Below the pieces are notes generated by a model. It did no database searches. It worked only from the letters and a program-made list of their open reading frames with translations, and was not told where the DNA came from. Shown piece after piece: positions 61,622 through 64,000 of a stretch of 64,000 bases of DNA; position 1 is the first letter of the stretch; every line of letters begins with the position of its first letter. The stretch spans positions 30,833 to 94,832 of the forward strand of contig CAZSUN010000004.1 in NCBI GenBank assembly GCA_964610045.1, in the 5' to 3' direction. The translations under genes and the position numbers were made by a program. The DNA is from JACCYX01 sp964610045. GTDB lineage: Bacteria > Chloroflexota > Chloroflexia > Thermomicrobiales > UBA6265.

Positions 61622-62773
61622 TCAGGCGTAATCCTGGATCGCTTCCACCGCCGTCGGATCGTCCGCATACCGACCCACCGCCTCGAGGTCGACGGTCACG
61701 CCGAGCCCGGGCCGGTCCGGTATCGCCAGCATGCCGTCGCTGTCGAGATGCCAGCCATCGACCGTGATTTCGTCGATGTACGGCGAGCCGACGAGGTATT
61801 CCACCAGGTCGGTGCCGGCAAACGCCGAGGCCAGCTGGAGATCGGCCGCCAGCCCGAGCGCCGTATTCCAGCCGTGCGGGATGAACCGGATCCCCTGCTC
61901 CTGCGCCATCCAGCCGATCCGCCGCTCCTCGCTGATGCCCCCGACCTTGGTCACGTCCGGCTGCACGATATCGAACGCACCGGCTGCCAGCCACGGCTGG
62001 AACGCCTGCCGCCGGGTCAGCGTTTCACCTCCGGCGATCGGCAACGGCGCCGCGTTCCGCAGGGTCACGAAATCGGCCAGGGCGTCGGGGTGCAGCGGCT
62101 CCTCGAACCAGGCGATGTCGTACCTGGCCAGCATCTCCGCCGTGCGCAGTGCCCACTTCAGCCCGTTCGGCCAGAAGGCATCGCTGCCACCGGCGTCGAC
62201 CATCAGGCGCACATCCGGCCCCACCGTCTCGCGGGCCACGCGGACGATCTCCTCATCCAACGCGGCGGAGACCCGACCGAACGGACCCCAGCCCATCTTG
62301 ATTGCCCGGAACCCGTGCCCAAGCACTTCTTCCAGCACGGGCACGAGCAGATCGGGCTGGTCCATCAGGATCGAGGCGTACGGCTGCACCCGTTCGCGGT
62401 ATCGTCCGCCAAGGAGCCGTCCGACCGGCTGCCCTGTTGCCTGCCCCAGCAGGTCCCACAGCGCGATATCAATCCCGCTGATGGTGTGGGTGATCGCCCC
62501 GCCGCGCCCTTGCCAGAAGGTGTGCTGGTGGAGCTGTTCGGAGACGCGCTCGGGCTCCAGTGCCTGCTCGCCGATCAGCAGCGGGCGCAGGACATCGAGC
62601 GAGGCACGCACCAGGTTGCCGCTGGTGAACACGCTGCCCCAGCCGGTCAGCCCGGCATCGGTGGTGACGGCGACCAGCGTGTGGACGCAGATATCGGCCT
62701 CGAGTTCGTTGCTCCAGCCGCCTTCGGGCGTCCCGCCGGTGAGCCCGATCGCGTGGATGCCGGTGATCTTCAC
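61622..62773 (-). CDS. enolase-superfamily enzyme (mandelate racemase group), KxG variant
   Basis: 383 residues from GTG 62773 (AGGAGCGGAGC upstream). Capping domain to ~130; barrel ligands LMVDAGGS, WFEEPLH and AGGETLTR; C-terminal His in FIPHGWNTALG. At the usual KxK site the sequence is AIKMGWGPFGR, so the second catalytic Lys is Gly. Many characterised members need both. It stands alone and divergent from a phosphotransferase. Substrate unknown. Confidence 0.88.
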   Translation of the reverse strand: MKITGIHAIGLTGGTPEGGWSNELEADICVHTLVAVTTDAGLTGWGSVFTSGNLVRASLDVLRPLLIGEQALEPERVSEQLHQHTFWQGRGGAITHTISGIDIALWDLLGQATGQPVGRLLGGRYRERVQPYASILMDQPDLLVPVLEEVLGHGFRAIKMGWGPFGRVSAALDEEIVRVARETVGPDVRLMVDAGGSDAFWPNGLKWALRTAEMLARYDIAWFEEPLHPDALADFVTLRNAAPLPIAGGETLTRRQAFQPWLAAGAFDIVQPDVTKVGGISEERRIGWMAQEQGIRFIPHGWNTALGLAADLQLASAFAGTDLVEYLVGSPYIDEITVDGWHLDSDGMLAIPDRPGLGVTVDLEAVGRYADDPTAVEAIQDYA

Positions 62774-62906
62774 GCTCCGCTCCTGCTCTCATTGCTGGGG
62801 TGCACGAACCCCACGATATGCGGCATCATGGCGAGTCGCTACCACGGGTGGCAGACCGCCTCCTGCCATCATGCATGAATCCGGGCCATTAGGGGAGAGT
62901 CGCGCG

Positions 62907-64000
62907 ATGCGGGAGAACGAGCGCCTGGCCTGCCTGGCGATGCTGGAAGAGATCGCGAATGGGCCGGTTGGCGTTGTGCAGATCGAGTCGCTTGGGGGTG
63001 ATTGGGCACCCGTGGAACGGTGGCGCCTGCACGGTGCGGACGCTGTTGGCTCGTCGGTTGTCATCAAGACGCGGCGGCATGACGAAGGTGGATGGGGAGG
63101 CAACCCACGCAACCTGGTGGCGGAACATGAAGCGCTGGCTGCGGTCCAGCAGTCCGGGCTGAGGCTCGCGCCAGGACCCATCGCCTGGAACGAGGCGAAC
63201 GGCATCCTGATCATGCAGGATTTGGCGCCGGCCCAGCCGATCGAGCGACTGCTGTACGGGAACGACCCCACCGCAGCCGAGACAGCGCTAGTGGCGCTCG
63301 CCTCGACAACCGGGACGGTGCAGGCGTTGACGAACCTCATGGGTGGCGAACGATGGAATCCCCATACGGCATTGGATCGATTCCCTCGGCGGTGGACGGG
63401 CATTGTGGAAGCCGCACGGCGGTTGCGATTTCCAGACCCGAGTCCTGCGGCAGCGGATGCCGCTTCGGTCGGGACCGCGCTCGGTGATCCAGCCTGGCAG
63501 ACGTTTACCCACACCGATCTCGCTCCGAATAATGCGGTGATTGCCGACGGCGTCGTTCACCTCGTCGACTTCGAGGGGGCGGGCGTGCGGCATTGCATGA
63601 CCGATGGCGCCATGTTCTCGCTGTCATTCCCGCAGTACGGATTGTGGGCAACCATGCCAGAAACCGTGACCGGGAAGATGGAGCGGGCCTACCGCTCGTC
63701 CCTGGCCGCCGGACTGTCCGAAGCCAACGACGATGTCGCCTACGATCACGCGCTGGCAACCGGCTGCGCTGCCTGGACGCTGATTCGCCTCGATCGGCTG
63801 GACAAACTCGCTGACCCGGACCAGGATTCGGCGTTGGCGCTTCGCCGCCTCACACAGATCGTCCACACGGTCGAGGCATGCATCCGGGTGCTGGCGAATA
63901 CCTGCGCCTATCCGGCGTTGCATGAATGGCTGGGCGAGATGGCGGTGGAGATGCAGCGTCGCTGGCCCGAAGCACGAATCCAGCCACGACAGTTCCCCGC
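62907..64000 (+). CDS. APH-fold phosphotransferase, cut by right edge
   Basis: From ATG 62907 (GGGGAGAG upstream) the frame is open to base 64000, ~364 residues. The kinase landmarks are present: VVIKTRRHDEGG (ATP Lys), NLVAEHEAL, the catalytic loop HTDLAPNNAV and metal motif LVDFEGAG. The Asp, Asn and Asp are intact, in contrast to the protein at 4593. It may phosphorylate a small alcohol or antibiotic. It is divergent from the enolase-superfamily gene. Confidence 0.85.
   Translation, partial: MRENERLACLAMLEEIANGPVGVVQIESLGGDWAPVERWRLHGADAVGSSVVIKTRRHDEGGWGGNPRNLVAEHEALAAVQQSGLRLAPGPIAWNEANGILIMQDLAPAQPIERLLYGNDPTAAETALVALASTTGTVQALTNLMGGERWNPHTALDRFPRRWTGIVEAARRLRFPDPSPAAADAASVGTALGDPAWQTFTHTDLAPNNAVIADGVVHLVDFEGAGVRHCMTDGAMFSLSFPQYGLWATMPETVTGKMERAYRSSLAAGLSEANDDVAYDHALATGCAAWTLIRLDRLDKLADPDQDSALALRRLTQIVHTVEACIRVLANTCAYPALHEWLGEMAVEMQRRWPEARIQPRQFP

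Overview
This is a GC-rich bacterial window made of at least five assembled pieces: four runs of exactly 100 N interrupt it. Many intergenic GTAG(G)GG and GTCAT..TGAC palindromic repeats, twin-arginine (Tat) signals on both sugar-binding proteins, secreted proteins with Thr/Glu/Pro linkers, GTG and TTG starts, and a heavy load of ABC sugar uptake and enolase-superfamily genes suggest a heterotrophic Chloroflexota bacterium, probably Thermomicrobia-like. This placement is an inference from style and gene content. There is no rRNA or marker gene to prove it.

Layout. Positions 1-5.6 kb: a MocR regulator entering from the left edge, divergent from a small protein and an EamA exporter; a helical-repeat protein; and a kinase-fold protein lacking both catalytic Asp residues. 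6.2-6.8 kb: a MazF-type toxin-antitoxin pair. 6.9-16.5 kb (minus strand): a complete catabolic cassette of GntR regulator, Tat-exported binding protein, a MalF-type permease fused to an extracellular beta-propeller, a MalG-type permease, a glycoside hydrolase and an enolase-superfamily enzyme, with a near-consensus promoter and a candidate operator. 16.9-24.3 kb: secreted proteins (a probable zinc peptidase, a frameshifted surface protein, a linker protein), tRNA-Cys, two Nudix hydrolases and a phosphotransferase. 24.6-28.1 kb: a Phd/PIN toxin-antitoxin pair, then a tandem pair of double-GNAT acetyltransferases preceded by a possible 19-residue leader peptide.

28.5-37.4 kb: a PdxA-family dehydrogenase with a four-carbon acid-sugar kinase (threonate/erythronate-type catabolism), a flavin reductase, RtcB RNA ligase, an MscS channel, a nucleotide-sugar-type dehydrogenase, a RraA-like aldolase and a small membrane protein. 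37.8-45.7 kb (plus strand): a second sugar cassette of GntR regulator, Tat-exported binding protein, two LplB/YtcP-type permeases and a GH38 alpha-mannosidase; it probably imports and cuts mannosides. 46-54 kb: a decayed regulator ATPase, a secreted protein, then cupin, Gfo/Idh oxidoreductase, MFS transporter, enolase-superfamily enzyme and an APC amino-acid transporter. 54.4-59.1 kb (minus strand): an extended arsenic-resistance locus of ArsR, a Cys-rich flavin monooxygenase, a small Cys-rich protein, ACR3 arsenite efflux, a three-helix protein, a metallophosphoesterase and an unknown protein, the last four tied together by ATGA overlaps. 59.2-64 kb: a creatininase-family amidohydrolase, a second MscS channel cut by a gap, a third enolase-superfamily enzyme and a phosphotransferase running off the right edge.

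The genome appears organised around uptake and stepwise degradation of sugars and sugar acids, with stress (toxin-antitoxin, arsenic, osmotic) functions between. The strongest candidates for new biology are the propeller-fused permease with its cassette, the extended arsenic locus, the Asp-less kinase-like protein, and the structured intergenic repeat families. No CRISPR array, rRNA, phage or intact transposase was seen.
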